From the IMG/VR virus record IMGVR_UViG_3300047508_000198, positions 20,945-84,944 of that record: DNA of 64,000 bases, one strand, 5' to 3'. A program made the translations under genes and the position numbers. Every line of letters starts with the position of its first letter. Within the stretch, counting starts at the first letter, position 1. Source of the DNA: a virus. The notes under the pieces were generated by a model, which searched no databases, was not told the DNA's origin, and was given only the letters and a program-made list of their open reading frames with translations. Of this stretch, positions 8,025 through 16,227 are shown in pieces.

Positions 8025-10196
8025 TTATAGCACATCCTCGTCCGGCAGCTCGTCGCCCTCCTTGACGCCGAGCTTGCCGCGGACGCCCACCGTCCTCGGC
8101 GCCTTGTACTGAGGCGGGGCATCATGCGTCTCCCACTCGCGCACCTCCTGCAGCTGGCCGTCAGACCGGTAGACCGGGGTCTGGTGCTCCTCGTCCCCGT
8201 GCACCGGGTACGACCGCGCCTTCGCTGCCTCGCGGGTGCGGGCGGTGCGGCGGAACAAGCTGGCCTCAGACGGCATGCCCTCGCGCTCCTCGTCGGACTC
8301 CTCCGGCCGGTCGGACTCCTCGCCGGGGCCGGGCTCCTCCTCGCCGCCCTCCTCCTCGCCCTCGGGCGGGGCCATCGGGTCCTCGCCCTCCATCTCGGCG
8401 TCCTCGGGCCCGGGGGCCAGCGCCAGCAGCGGCGGGCCGGGCTCGGTGCCCAGGCGGGGGATGGGCAGGCCGCCCATGGAAGCGCCTGCGGGCATGCCCT
8501 CGACCTGGGCGTAGGCACCGAAGTCGTCCTGCAGGTCCTGGGGGATCGGGTAGCCGCCGTCCTTCAGCGCGATGTAGGCCCGCTTGCGGGTGTCCTGCTC
8601 GGCGACGATCTGGTCCACCGCCTCGTCCTGGGACCGGGCGACCTCCTCGTCCAGGTCGATCTCCAGGTTCCGGGTCCGGGTGCGCTGGGAGATCGGGATG
8701 CCGGCGGCGCGCAGCGCCTCGATGAACTGGCGGGTCGCGTCCTCGTCCTTCAGGTTCAGCACCTGGAACTTGCGGTCGGGGACCAGCAGCTTGGGCTGCT
8801 CGACGAGATGCTTCTCGCCGGTCTCCTCGTCGGTCTCCAGCACCTCCTCCATGATCACGTAGCGCTTGCCACCGTGCTCGCGGTAGGCGTAGTGCTCCTG
8901 GGCCTCGGCCACCACCAGGGCCCGCTGCCGGAAGTGCCGCGCCTGGAACTTCTGGTACTTGGTCATCAGCATGGTGACCAGTTCCTTGTTCAGCGCGTCG
9001 GCCGCGTAGGTCTGGCCGGACTGGGCACCCATCAGGAACGTCCGGGACAGGCCGAACACCTGCAGGATCGAGTCCTCGATCCGCTCGAAGTCGGGGGTCA
9101 GGTCGGGCATCTGCTCGCGGCCCAGCACCGGCAGCATCTCGACGGCGAAGTTGTAGATCAGCGCGCGGAAGTCGCCGGCCAGGGCCGCGTCCAGGGCCAG
9201 CTCGAAGTTCTCCAGGTCGTCATCGGTGGGGATCCACGGCTGGGAGGTGCCCAGGTCGGTCGCCGAGGCGCCGAGCTTGCACAGGATCAGCGGCGTGTAG
9301 AGCCGGTCGGCGATCGAGTCCAGCGCGGTGTTGAGCATCTCCTTCTGCAGCATCGAGCGCATCGCCCGGGTCAGCAGCGGCACGCCGCGCACGTTGAACG
9401 TGTCGCCCCTGAACTTCAGCTGCTTCAGCAAGATGTTGCTCACCGGCATGAAGGTGTTCTCGGCCGTGTAGGCGGTCAGCTCGGGGTACTCCTGGACCAG
9501 CCGGTTGTACTCCCAGGCGGGCTGGCGGGTCTGCAGGATCTGCCGGATCGTCCAGGGCAGCCGGATGAAGAACCGCGGCTCCTTCAGGAACGGGCTGCGC
9601 TCGACCTTGACGTCATCGGGGTTGAGCAGCTCCTCGTCGTCCCAGATGCCGAGGTCCTCGTTGAACGTGGCGAAGCACCAGGCCTCGCCCGAGGTCCAGT
9701 ACTCCCGGCCGATGTCGACGGTGAACTCCTCGTAGTCCAGGTGCTCCTCGCCGAAGAACAGGTCGCCGTAGAAGTCCTCCAGCCGGGAGTCCATGCACTC
9801 CAGGTGGTCGCCCATGGTCGGGAACTTGGAGAAGATGTCGACACACGAGCCGATGATCGGGTCGGTCTGGTACAGCAGCCGGCAGAACGCCCGGACCTTG
9901 GCCAGCTCCTCGTTCTGGCTGAAGTCGTAGGGCAGGTTGTTCTGCCGCCAGTAGAACAGCGGGTCGCGCGGGCGGCCGGTAGCGAACTGGATATCGCCGA
10001 ACCCGCCGCCCGCTCCGCCCGCGCCCCCGGCACCGTACGCGGCAGTGCGCCGGTTGACCGAGCGGTTCTTGCGGGCCTCGGCCACCTCGGCCGTCATGGA
10101 CCCGTCCGCGGCCCCGTAGGCCAGCATCCGGCTCATCCCCTCGGAGACCCGGCGGTCGCGGTCGAGGGCGGCGGTGGCGCTGAACCTGACCTTCAC
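8025..10196 (-). CDS. Phage portal protein
   Basis: A 723-aa protein forming the dodecameric vertex ring through which DNA enters and leaves the capsid. Portal-like features include the N-terminal LFYWRQNNLPYDF and CRLLYQTDPIIGSCVDI, the mid-region VSNILLKQLKFRGDTFNVRGVP followed by amphipathic stem helices, and LGASATDLG / QVFGLSRTFLMGAQSGQTYA typical of portal C-terminal parts. The C-terminal tail (beyond about residue 600) is acidic and Pro-rich. The GTG start overlaps the preceding stop (GTGA). Length is longer than most portals because of the tail. Neighbouring giant proteins are probably packaged or head-bound partners. Confidence 0.85.
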   Translation of the reverse strand: MKVRFSATAALDRDRRVSEGMSRMLAYGAADGSMTAEVAEARKNRSVNRRTAAYGAGGAGGAGGGFGDIQFATGRPRDPLFYWRQNNLPYDFSQNEELAKVRAFCRLLYQTDPIIGSCVDIFSKFPTMGDHLECMDSRLEDFYGDLFFGEEHLDYEEFTVDIGREYWTSGEAWCFATFNEDLGIWDDEELLNPDDVKVERSPFLKEPRFFIRLPWTIRQILQTRQPAWEYNRLVQEYPELTAYTAENTFMPVSNILLKQLKFRGDTFNVRGVPLLTRAMRSMLQKEMLNTALDSIADRLYTPLILCKLGASATDLGTSQPWIPTDDDLENFELALDAALAGDFRALIYNFAVEMLPVLGREQMPDLTPDFERIEDSILQVFGLSRTFLMGAQSGQTYAADALNKELVTMLMTKYQKFQARHFRQRALVVAEAQEHYAYREHGGKRYVIMEEVLETDEETGEKHLVEQPKLLVPDRKFQVLNLKDEDATRQFIEALRAAGIPISQRTRTRNLEIDLDEEVARSQDEAVDQIVAEQDTRKRAYIALKDGGYPIPQDLQDDFGAYAQVEGMPAGASMGGLPIPRLGTEPGPPLLALAPGPEDAEMEGEDPMAPPEGEEEGGEEEPGPGEESDRPEESDEEREGMPSEASLFRRTARTREAAKARSYPVHGDEEHQTPVYRSDGQLQEVREWETHDAPPQYKAPRTVGVRGKLGVKEGDELPDEDVL

Positions 10197-10969
10197 CCAG
10201 CCTCATCCCACAGCGTGCAGCCCGGCCCGTTGTGGTCCGCCTTGCAGTCCCGGGAATGGAACTTGGGCCGGTCGGCCGCGTAGTCGTGGTAGCCGTCGTA
10301 CCAGGCGTCCGGCTCGTGGCGGAAGTCGGCGCGGTCCAGGGCCGAGTTGGCGCCGCCACCCTGCGAGGCCTTCCAGCCACGGTTGTAGTGGCCGGTGTAC
10401 TCCGGATCGCCCGCGGCCTCGTGGCGGATCCGGGCTAGCACCGCCGGGTGGCGGCCGGAGACCATGATCGCCAGGTGCCGGACGTAGGCGTCCTCCGGCA
10501 GCTCATCGCCCGCGATGGTGCGGTAGAGGCGGGCTGACTTCTTCTTTGCGAATGGCGGGGCTTCGCCTTCCCCTTCTTCCTCGCCTTCCTCCTCTTCCCC
10601 GGGAGGCGCGCCCTCTTCTTCTTCCCCTGCCTCTTCGTCGCCGAATGGCGGCCCACCCTCGTCCTCCTCGCCCGGCGGCATGCCCTCGTCCTCCATGCCA
10701 GGTGGCAGTCCGCCTTCTTCCATCCCGGGTGGTGGCATAGCGCCCATGTCGGGGCCGACATCGGTGGGCGCGCCCATGCCCGGAGCCTGGGGCATACCCG
10801 GGAACGCGGGCTGGACCCGGACGATGAAGGACTGGCCGCAGAAGGCGCAGTCGATGCCGCCGTCACTGCGCCCGGTGATCTGCCCGCTGCCGCAGAACGG
10901 GCAGTGCGAGCACAGGACCGGATCGCCCGGGTCGTGCGCGACCTTGATGAACCGGGAATCGAGCTGCAT
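10193..10969 (-). CDS. Zinc-ribbon protein with long acidic/proline linker, virion-associated
   Basis: The ATG at 10969 is preceded by GGAAGGAGG; the longer frame from 11017 lacks an SD. The 258-aa protein starts MQLDSRFIKVAHDPGDPVLC and has a four-cysteine ribbon (CSHCPFCGSG...CAFCGQ, about residues 20-50), a Met/Pro/Gly- and Glu-rich linker (about 60-145), and a C-terminal HH/HxxH-containing segment with a last Cys pair. It is coupled to the portal by a GTGA overlap, so it is probably a head-assembly or ejection partner. No enzymatic motif was seen. Confidence 0.7.
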   Translation of the reverse strand: MQLDSRFIKVAHDPGDPVLCSHCPFCGSGQITGRSDGGIDCAFCGQSFIVRVQPAFPGMPQAPGMGAPTDVGPDMGAMPPPGMEEGGLPPGMEDEGMPPGEEDEGGPPFGDEEAGEEEEGAPPGEEEEGEEEGEGEAPPFAKKKSARLYRTIAGDELPEDAYVRHLAIMVSGRHPAVLARIRHEAAGDPEYTGHYNRGWKASQGGGANSALDRADFRHEPDAWYDGYHDYAADRPKFHSRDCKADHNGPGCTLWDEAG

Positions 10970-11003
10970 GCGGCTGCGCCTCCTTCCCTCCTTCCCGGGT
11001 CGG

Positions 11004-11033
11004 TTGGCAGATACCAAGGTTCATTGATATTGT
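11004..11033 (+). promoter_or_regulatory. Operator-promoter 1 (TACCAA-N6-TTGATA), leaderless
   Basis: TTGGCA at 11004-11009 and TATTGT at 11028-11033 form a sigma70-type promoter with an 18-bp spacer. The palindrome TACCAAGGTTCATTGATA (11012-11029) occupies the spacer. The first ATG, at 11041, lies 8 bases after the -10 box, so the transcript is expected to start at or next to the start codon. Confidence 0.75.
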
Positions 11034-11040
11034 CTCCCTC

Positions 11041-11286
11041 ATGATGATGCTCCGCAGGGCCCGCCGGGCCGTGTACCGGATCTGGTGGCGGCACCTGCCG
11101 TGGTCCCTGCCGGTGAGCCGGGCGATGGCCCCGATGCTCCTCGCGTTCGTCCCGATCCTGATCCGGGAGAGCGCGCTGGCCGGGTTCATCGCAGCCATGG
11201 GGTCGATCGCCTGCTCATTCTGGTCGATATGGTCCGGTTTCGCCCGCAACCACGCCAAGACGGGCTGGTTCCCCTGGAAGCCGTAG
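11041..11286 (+). CDS. Small membrane protein, leaderless
   Basis: An 81-aa protein beginning MMMLRRARRAVYRIWWRHLP, with a basic N terminus and two hydrophobic segments (about residues 25-37 and 45-58), predicted to be an inner-membrane protein. There is no SD upstream; the start lies where transcription from operator-promoter 1 should begin. It is the first gene of the plus-strand early cluster. No similarity was recognised; a role in superinfection control or membrane effects would be guesswork. Confidence 0.65.
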   Translation: MMMLRRARRAVYRIWWRHLPWSLPVSRAMAPMLLAFVPILIRESALAGFIAAMGSIACSFWSIWSGFARNHAKTGWFPWKP

Positions 11287-11296
11287 CCCAGCCGAT

Positions 11297-11325
11297 TTTG
11301 CGTTATCAAGGTTTATTGATATAGT
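11297..11325 (+). promoter_or_regulatory. Operator-promoter 2 (TATCAA-N6-TTGATA)
   Basis: TTTGCG at 11297-11302, a 17-bp spacer and TATAGT at 11320-11325. The perfect palindrome TATCAAGGTTTATTGATA is at 11304-11321. A 32-base leader follows with an AGGAGC-type SD before the ATG at 11358; the leader wording (CACCGA..GAG..GCACCGATG) recurs after operator-promoters 4 and 5. Confidence 0.85.
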
Positions 11326-11357
11326 GATCCTGTACGCACCGACGAGCAGGAGCACCG

Positions 11358-11735
11358 ATGGACACCAGGACCGAACCCCTCACCCACGCCGAGCTGGCCG
11401 CGGCCTATGCCGAGTTCTACCGCGAGATGTGGATGCGCAGCGCAATGGTCTACGGGGCGCTGGACGTGCGCTATACCCACGCGGCCTTCCTCGTCTACGA
11501 CGAGGCCCGCGCCGAGGCCGAGCTGGAGGAGACCTACGAGATCGCCGACGTGATCGAGCAGGTCGTCTTCGCGAGCAAGCCCGTCGGCCACTGGTGGACG
11601 ATCAGCGCGGTCGCGCGCAAGGGCCACCTCGACCCGCGCAAGACCGCCCGGGTGCTGACCTGGATGGTCGAGAACAAGTTCGCCATCGACAACGGCCGCG
11701 GCGGCTGCTGGATCAACTTCGGGCGGCGGTCATGA
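11358..11735 (+). CDS. Possible winged-helix protein, early gene
   Basis: A 125-aa protein. The C-terminal half (KPVGHWWTISAVARKGHLDP, then a helix and INF-ending strand) has the helix-turn-helix-wing order of small DNA-binding proteins in which one helix replaces rules such as 'convert, recognise, wing'. The N-terminal half is helical. It is the first gene behind operator-promoter 2 and is coupled to the next gene by an ATGA overlap. A regulatory role is possible; the fold call is low-confidence. Confidence 0.65.
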   Translation: MDTRTEPLTHAELAAAYAEFYREMWMRSAMVYGALDVRYTHAAFLVYDEARAEAELEETYEIADVIEQVVFASKPVGHWWTISAVARKGHLDPRKTARVLTWMVENKFAIDNGRGGCWINFGRRS

Positions 11736-12076
11736 CCGAGCAAGTGCGGTTCGTCCCCGACGGCGGGAAGCCCCGCAGGCGGAAGCCCGCCCCGAAGCCC
11801 GCCACCGTCCTGGGCCGGGATATCCAGCCGGGTCAGGTCGTCAAGGTCCACGGCCGCTGGCTGCGCATCGTGAGCTGGGCCGACGACGGGTTCCCGATGC
11901 GGTTCGCCATCGTCGCCCCGCACCAGATCGACCCGCGGCTGACCACCAGCGTCACCGGCCGGTGGCGGCTGATCCACGCCGAAGACGACTACCCGACCCG
12001 CGACGAGCCCGCTCCCGTCTGGGAGCACGTGACCAGGCAGATCGAGCGCGAGCGAGCTGAAGGACTGAGGGACTGA
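11732..12076 (+). CDS. Small beta-rich early protein
   Basis: A 114-aa protein starting at the ATG that overlaps the preceding stop (ATGA). A basic, Pro/Lys-rich N terminus (PRRRKPAPKPAT) is followed by a compact beta-barrel-like region (IQPGQVVKVHGRWLRIVSWAD) and a charged C-terminal helix. The basic head suggests nucleic-acid contact, but no family was recognised. Confidence 0.65.
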   Translation: MTEQVRFVPDGGKPRRRKPAPKPATVLGRDIQPGQVVKVHGRWLRIVSWADDGFPMRFAIVAPHQIDPRLTTSVTGRWRLIHAEDDYPTRDEPAPVWEHVTRQIERERAEGLRD

Positions 12077-12077
12077 G

Positions 12078-12281
12078 ATGAAGCAGCTGTTCCAGATCAC
12101 CGTGGCCGATGAGCAGGGTGTCGTGATCGACACCGGCTGGGTCTTCATGGAGGTCCCGCTGGTGCCCGCAGGCGCCACCCAGGACCTGCCCCTCGCCGGG
12201 GCGGCGCTGTTCGACGCCGTGATCACCCACGGCATCGACCAGGGCATCGAGGCCGACCCCGAGGAGGCGAGACGCGCATGA
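12078..12281 (+). CDS. Small early protein, unknown
   Basis: A 67-aa acidic protein (MKQLFQITVADEQGVVIDTG), with a beta-strand N terminus and a helical acidic C terminus. It lies one base after the previous stop and overlaps the next gene by 4 bp, so it is part of one operon with its neighbours. Nothing diagnostic is visible. Confidence 0.6.
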   Translation: MKQLFQITVADEQGVVIDTGWVFMEVPLVPAGATQDLPLAGAALFDAVITHGIDQGIEADPEEARRA

Positions 12282-12493
12282 GCGACGCCGGGCTGAACGA
12301 CAAGGTGAGCTTCCGCGCCATGCGGGACCCGCTGAACGGCGACGAAACCCTGATCACGGTCGAGGGCATCGTGGTCCGGGAGCGCTGGGGCCACCGGGCC
12401 GACCACTTCACCATCCGCACCCTGGAGCACCCGCCCCGGACCTTCGTGCGGCTGGCCAGTGCCATCGAGGTCATCGCGAAGGCACCGCTATGA
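12278..12493 (+). CDS. Small early protein, unknown
   Basis: A 71-aa protein (MSDAGLNDKVSFRAMRDPLN) with alternating strands and an HFTIRTLEHPPRTFVRLASAI segment resembling a small beta barrel. The ATGA overlaps on both sides place it in the polycistronic early cluster. Function not recognised. Confidence 0.6.
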   Translation: MSDAGLNDKVSFRAMRDPLNGDETLITVEGIVVRERWGHRADHFTIRTLEHPPRTFVRLASAIEVIAKAPL

Positions 12494-12762
12494 GCGGCTC
12501 AGCGACAAAGGCCGAGCGCGGCAAGACGCAGATCGAGGTCACCACCGAGACGCGACGCGACCTGCGGCTGCTGGCCGCGCTGACCGACCAGGGCATGGCC
12601 GAGGCTGCCGCCGACGCCATCAGCGCGGCCCTGGAGAGGGCCCAGGGCGGCCCCGTGGCCGAGTCCATCCTCCTGGTCCTGGCGGCCGTGATCCTGCGCA
12701 AGCACTCGTACGGCCGGTTCGCCGACCAGGTGGACGCCATCGCGGAAGGAATCAAGTCATGA
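12490..12762 (+). CDS. Small helical early protein
   Basis: A 90-aa protein. The N-terminal piece (KAERGKTQIEVTTETRRDLR) looks like a strand followed by helices, as in ribbon-helix-helix proteins, and the rest is Ala-rich helix. It overlaps its neighbours by 4 bp on both sides. A DNA-binding role is only a possibility. Confidence 0.6.
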   Translation: MSGSATKAERGKTQIEVTTETRRDLRLLAALTDQGMAEAAADAISAALERAQGGPVAESILLVLAAVILRKHSYGRFADQVDAIAEGIKS

Positions 12763-13268
12763 GCAGCACCGCGGCCAAGAACCGGCGGCGTAAAGGCGGG
12801 TTCACGCCGCCGCGCGAGTGGATCCCGATGACCCGGGGCGAGCTGATCGTCGACCCGCAGATGCAGGAGATCGCCGCGCAGAACCCCGACGTCGCCGAAG
12901 TGCTGGATGACGTCAACGAGATCTGGATCAACAACCAGTACGTGGTCACCGTCCGGCGCTTCTCCGAGGGCAAGCCGGACGTCATGTCGCTGTCCATCCG
13001 GCGGATCGACCGCAAGCCCATCGACAACTGGCGGCACAAGCAGCGGATCAAGAACGAGATCGCCGGCGAGGACGTCGATGCCTTCGAGCTGTACCCGATG
13101 AAGAAGCGCACCGTCGACACGGCCAACCAGTACTGGATCTGGTGCATGCGGCCCGGCGTCGAGCTGCCCATGGGCTTCACCGAGCGGGCGGTCAACGGGG
13201 ATAATGACCCGCGATTCCCCATGTCGCGGCAGCAGCCATTCGCCAGGGGTGAGAGGGAGGCCATCTGA
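12759..13268 (+). CDS. DUF7694-like phage protein
   Basis: A 169-aa protein starting at the ATG within ATGA. The centre carries the pattern SIRRIDRKPIDNWRHKQRIK, then NEIAGEDVDAFELYP, RTVDTANQYWIWCM and LPMGF, which I recognise as the uncharacterised DUF7694 domain of phages and prophages (DR.PI.DWR..QRIKNE...E..EL.P...R.VDTANQY). The molecular function of the family is not established. Its place in the early cluster suggests host modulation or DNA metabolism. Confidence 0.75.
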   Translation: MSSTAAKNRRRKGGFTPPREWIPMTRGELIVDPQMQEIAAQNPDVAEVLDDVNEIWINNQYVVTVRRFSEGKPDVMSLSIRRIDRKPIDNWRHKQRIKNEIAGEDVDAFELYPMKKRTVDTANQYWIWCMRPGVELPMGFTERAVNGDNDPRFPMSRQQPFARGEREAI

Positions 13269-13756
13269 TGAACGACACCGCGGCACTGGTGTACATGATC
13301 TTGTGGCTGGCCGCCGTCGTCACGCTGGGCTTCGGCTGCCTCCTGCTGATGGTCAGCCTGGTCCTGTTCGATAAGCCCGCCGGGCAGCTGAGCACCCGGG
13401 AGGTCCTCGTGCCGCTGTGGTGCCTGCTGGCCGGGCCCCGGCAGCAGGACCGGCTGCGGGCCATCCTGGCGCGGCGGGCCGCGGGGCAGGCGCTGGCCAG
13501 CGGCACCCTCCGCGACGTCGCCCGGCACCGGGTCAGCGCGCCGCCGCGGCGTGACCGGGCTGAGACGTGCCGGGACTGCGGCGCCACCCGGGTCCGCTTC
13601 ATCCCGCCGTACCACCCGGGGATGGGCCCCGGCTTCTGGGGATTCATGCCGATGGAGGTCGTCACCGAACGAGACGCCGACTGTCGCTGCCCCCGGCACG
13701 CGCACCGCTTCCCCGATTTGCCGTTATCAATAAACCTTGATATCCTGGGGTCATGA
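13268..13756 (+). CDS. Membrane-anchored zinc-binding protein
   Basis: A 162-aa protein. A single strong membrane segment lies at about residues 7-33 (LVYMILWLAAVVTLGFGCLL). It is followed by a cytoplasmic basic region and a Cys/His cluster (CRDCGATR...CRCPRHAH) likely to bind zinc. Its last codons are made from operator-promoter 3, so the gene reads through the regulatory site, and its TGA overlaps the next start. Function unknown. Confidence 0.65.
   Translation: MNDTAALVYMILWLAAVVTLGFGCLLLMVSLVLFDKPAGQLSTREVLVPLWCLLAGPRQQDRLRAILARRAAGQALASGTLRDVARHRVSAPPRRDRAETCRDCGATRVRFIPPYHPGMGPGFWGFMPMEVVTERDADCRCPRHAHRFPDLPLSINLDILGS
13718..13746 (+). promoter_or_regulatory. Operator-promoter 3 (TATCAA-N6-TTGATA), leaderless, inside a coding end
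   Basis: TTGCCG (13718-13723), 17-bp spacer, TATCCT (13741-13746). The palindrome TATCAATAAACCTTGATA is at 13725-13742, with its central six bases inverted relative to the other sites. The ATG at 13753 lies 7 bases past the -10 box, where transcription should begin, and no SD is present. The site sits inside the last codons of the preceding gene. Confidence 0.85.
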
Positions 13757-14688
13757 GCACGAGCACCCAGGAGCAGACAGTGAGCACCGAGACGATCAAC
13801 CCCGTCGACTTCGACAACCAGCTGATGGCCCTGCACGAGAAGGCCGGCCAGGTCCAGGCCCGGCTGACCGGCAACCGCGACTTCCAGCACATCGCGGTCG
13901 GCGACCGCAAGAGCTACGTCGGCAAGGCGCACCTGTGGCGCCGCACCGCGGCCGAGGTCCTGGAGAGCCTGCAGATCATGGCCAAGCACGGCCAGGACCT
14001 GCCCGCGAGCATCAGCCGCGGCGGCCAGCTGACCGCCCGCAAGCTGCTCGACCAGGAGAACGACCTGATGGTCGAGCTGTCCGGAATCATGCTGGCCATC
14101 TCGAAGATGGATGCGACCTACGCCCTGCCGGAGAACCGCTGGAACCGCTACTTCCGCTGCATGAACAGCGACGGCCACATCCACAGCTCGCTCCGCGGCT
14201 GCCAGACCGTGAACTACTCCACCGCGATGAGCTGGAACACCCACCTGTCCGGCCAGCCGGTCGAGGCGGCCATCGCCGACATCGGCCCGACGCTGTGCAG
14301 CGTCTGCTACCCGGGCGCGCCGGTCGAGTGGCGGCAGAGGAAGTCCGACGTCGAGCGCGCCGCCCGCGAGGCCGCCAAGGCCGCCCGCGAGGAGGCCAAG
14401 TTCGTCAAGCGGCTGCGCGATGACGAGCTGTTCCGCTGCGACCACAGCTTCGTCGAGACCGTGGCCGCGTGCCTGGAGGTGCTGCGCAAGGAAGTCGAGT
14501 TCCGCGACTACTACGGCCGCGGCGAGCACCCCTTCCACCGCGAGTACTGGGAGGCCGCCCACCTGGCCAAGGCCGTCCTGATCGCCCGCGAGGAGCGCCA
14601 GCCCGGCACCGGCCGCACCGCCGAGCAGATCGACAAGACCATCGACAGCGCCATCAAGAAGAACCGCAAGGAAGGAGCACGGATATGA
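13753..14688 (+). CDS. Leaderless early protein with central Cys/His zinc-like site
   Basis: A 311-aa protein. It has a helical N-terminal half (about 1-130), a central block RYFRCMNSDGHIHSS...CQTVNYSTAMSW...LCSVCYPGAP (about 145-205) with Cys and His spaced like a treble-clef or zinc ribbon, then an Ala/Glu/Lys-rich helix and a helical C terminus with ERQPGTGRT. Proteins of this design are frequent in actinophages, but the function is unknown to me. It is the first gene behind operator-promoter 3 and is coupled to the next gene by ATGA. Confidence 0.7.
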   Translation: MSTSTQEQTVSTETINPVDFDNQLMALHEKAGQVQARLTGNRDFQHIAVGDRKSYVGKAHLWRRTAAEVLESLQIMAKHGQDLPASISRGGQLTARKLLDQENDLMVELSGIMLAISKMDATYALPENRWNRYFRCMNSDGHIHSSLRGCQTVNYSTAMSWNTHLSGQPVEAAIADIGPTLCSVCYPGAPVEWRQRKSDVERAAREAAKAAREEAKFVKRLRDDELFRCDHSFVETVAACLEVLRKEVEFRDYYGRGEHPFHREYWEAAHLAKAVLIAREERQPGTGRTAEQIDKTIDSAIKKNRKEGARI

Positions 14689-14990
14689 CAGCGACCCTCG
14701 TCGGGCCGAAGGCCACGACCCCCGGGGCGGAGGCCCTGGTGGACCTGACCAGGGGGCAGGGGTCGAGGGGCGAGCGTCTTCCGGTGATGCCGCGGGGAAA
14801 CAGGCCCGTAGCGCTGCCCTCCCTCCCGGAGGGCCACCGGCTGTTCGCCGGCTACGACCAGGGCCTGGGGGAGCAGCTGGTCCTGATCGAGACCCTGGAG
14901 GACGCCCAGGAGCTGTGGGACCGGCAGGACTACATGCTGGAATCGCCCATCTGGTACTCCGCCCCGGTCCTATTCGCCCAGGACAACTGA
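14685..14990 (+). CDS. Small early protein, unknown
   Basis: A 101-aa protein starting at the ATG that overlaps the previous stop. The C-terminal half, PEGHRLFAGYDQGLGEQLVL...LEDAQELWDRQDYMLES, looks like a small alpha/beta domain; the N-terminal third is Gly/Pro-rich and probably flexible. Family not recognised. Confidence 0.6.
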   Translation: MTATLVGPKATTPGAEALVDLTRGQGSRGERLPVMPRGNRPVALPSLPEGHRLFAGYDQGLGEQLVLIETLEDAQELWDRQDYMLESPIWYSAPVLFAQDN

Positions 14991-15154
14991 TGCCGTTCAG
15001 GCTGCCCCGGGAGTGCCCGACCTGCGGCCTCTCGATGGCCGTGCAAGGCGACGGGACGCTGTACCCGCACAGCCGCTATGTCACGGGCGGCGGCCCGCTA
15101 CCGGACCAGGACCACACGATGGTGCCCTGCGAGGGCGAGACAGAAGGAGAGTGA
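14990..15154 (+). CDS. Tiny zinc-ribbon-like protein
   Basis: A 54-aa protein (MPFRLPRECPTCGLSMAVQG) with CPTC and two histidines plus a further Cys (HTMVPCEGE), probably one zinc site. The ATG shares one base with the preceding stop. Small ribbons of this type are common among the early genes here. Confidence 0.6.
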   Translation: MPFRLPRECPTCGLSMAVQGDGTLYPHSRYVTGGGPLPDQDHTMVPCEGETEGE

Positions 15155-15158
15155 CCAG

Positions 15159-15476
15159 ATGAGGACGATTACCATCCAGGCCGACGGCGGGCCCGGCGGC
15201 AACGACGAGGTGATGAAGGCCGCGCTGCTGTTCATCGTGACCAGCATCCCGGTCGGCGGGAAGGGGTTCAAGTTCGACGGCGACCTGGACGACGGGACCA
15301 TCGTCAACCACCGCCACCAGGGCGACTGGGTGGTCAGCTTCCGGCCCATCGCGAGAGACCGCACCCGCCGCCATCACTACACCAACCCGTACCTGGTGGT
15401 CGAGGCGATCATCACGCGCCGGCACGTCGTCCGGAGCACGGACCAGGACGAGGCCGCCGAGCCGCTGGCCGGCTGA
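15159..15476 (+). CDS. Small early protein, last of its transcript
   Basis: A 105-aa protein (MRTITIQADGGPGGNDEVMK) with an alternating alpha/beta N terminus and a basic stretch RDRTRRHHYTNP. An AAGGAGAG-type SD precedes the ATG. A strong terminator hairpin follows ten bases after the stop. Function unknown. Confidence 0.6.
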   Translation: MRTITIQADGGPGGNDEVMKAALLFIVTSIPVGGKGFKFDGDLDDGTIVNHRHQGDWVVSFRPIARDRTRRHHYTNPYLVVEAIITRRHVVRSTDQDEAAEPLAG

Positions 15477-15485
15477 GCGGAGACC

Positions 15486-15516
15486 GCAGCGGCGGCCCGG
15501 ATCGGGCCGCCGCTGC
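15486..15516 (+). terminator. Hairpin terminator
   Basis: A perfect 14-bp stem, GCAGCGGCGGCCCG paired with its complement, and a three-base loop. It lies ten bases after the stop at 15476 and before the next promoter. No U-run follows, as is usual in actinobacteria and their phages. Confidence 0.75.
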
Positions 15517-15553
15517 TGCGTATCTGGACTAAGGTACATTGAGCATCCCCGAT

Positions 15554-15582
15554 TTGGCATTATCAAGGTTTATTGATATCCT
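15554..15582 (+). promoter_or_regulatory. Operator-promoter 4 (TATCAA-N6-TTGATA)
   Basis: TTGGCA (15554-15559), 17-bp spacer, TATCCT (15577-15582), perfect palindrome TATCAAGGTTTATTGATA at 15561-15578. A 30-base leader with GAGAGGAAGC follows before the ATG at 15613. Confidence 0.9.
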
Positions 15583-15612
15583 GGGGGAAGACACCGACGA
15601 GAGGAAGCACCG

Positions 15613-16227
15613 ATGGACCCCCAGGGCCTTACCCCGCAGACCACGTTCCAGGGCACCTGCCCCGAGTGCGGACGGCCAGCCAGCTACCACCCGCTGCCCG
15701 GCGGCTACGCGCCCCGGTCGGCGTTCCTGAACGTCACCTGCCGCGACTGCGGCAGCACGGTCAGGCTGACCGCCACCGCGTGCACCGTCTGCCATGTGCA
15801 GGCCCTGCTGAAGGGCTCCGAGTTCTTCGCGGCCCGCGGCCTGGACTGGCCGATGACCGCGGTCCTGACCCCGGCTGGCGGCGCCGTCCGGGTGCACAAG
15901 GCCTGCGCGAGCGAAGCTGAGTCAGCCGTCCGGCACGCCGACGACCTGGACATCGACGTGGCCGGCATCGGCCGCTGGACCACCAACGACCAGGTGATCC
16001 CGGACGACAGCGCCGCGATGCTCATCGCGCTCGGCCTGGCCCAGGGCCTGGACCTCGGCGCCACCGCCGCCGCCCGTGACACCGAGACCCGCAAGTTCCT
16101 CGCGGCCTACCGCGAGCGCATGGCCGGTCACGTGCCAGATGACGAGGAGCTGGCCGAGATGCGCGCCGCCTTCGGCCCCGGCGCCACCGTCGTGAACGCC
16201 ATCACCGGACAGGAGACCCAGCTATGA
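15613..16227 (+). CDS. Early protein with two zinc ribbons
   Basis: A 204-aa protein. The first 70 residues contain three CxxC pairs (CPECGRP, CRDCGST, CTVCHVQ), giving one or two treble-clef sites. The remainder is alpha/beta with HADDLDIDVAGIGRWTTNDQ and a helical C terminus. It is the first gene behind operator-promoter 4 and has a good SD. A nucleic-acid or protein-binding adaptor is plausible; no enzyme motif is visible. Confidence 0.7.
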   Translation: MDPQGLTPQTTFQGTCPECGRPASYHPLPGGYAPRSAFLNVTCRDCGSTVRLTATACTVCHVQALLKGSEFFAARGLDWPMTAVLTPAGGAVRVHKACASEAESAVRHADDLDIDVAGIGRWTTNDQVIPDDSAAMLIALGLAQGLDLGATAAARDTETRKFLAAYRERMAGHVPDDEELAEMRAAFGPGATVVNAITGQETQL

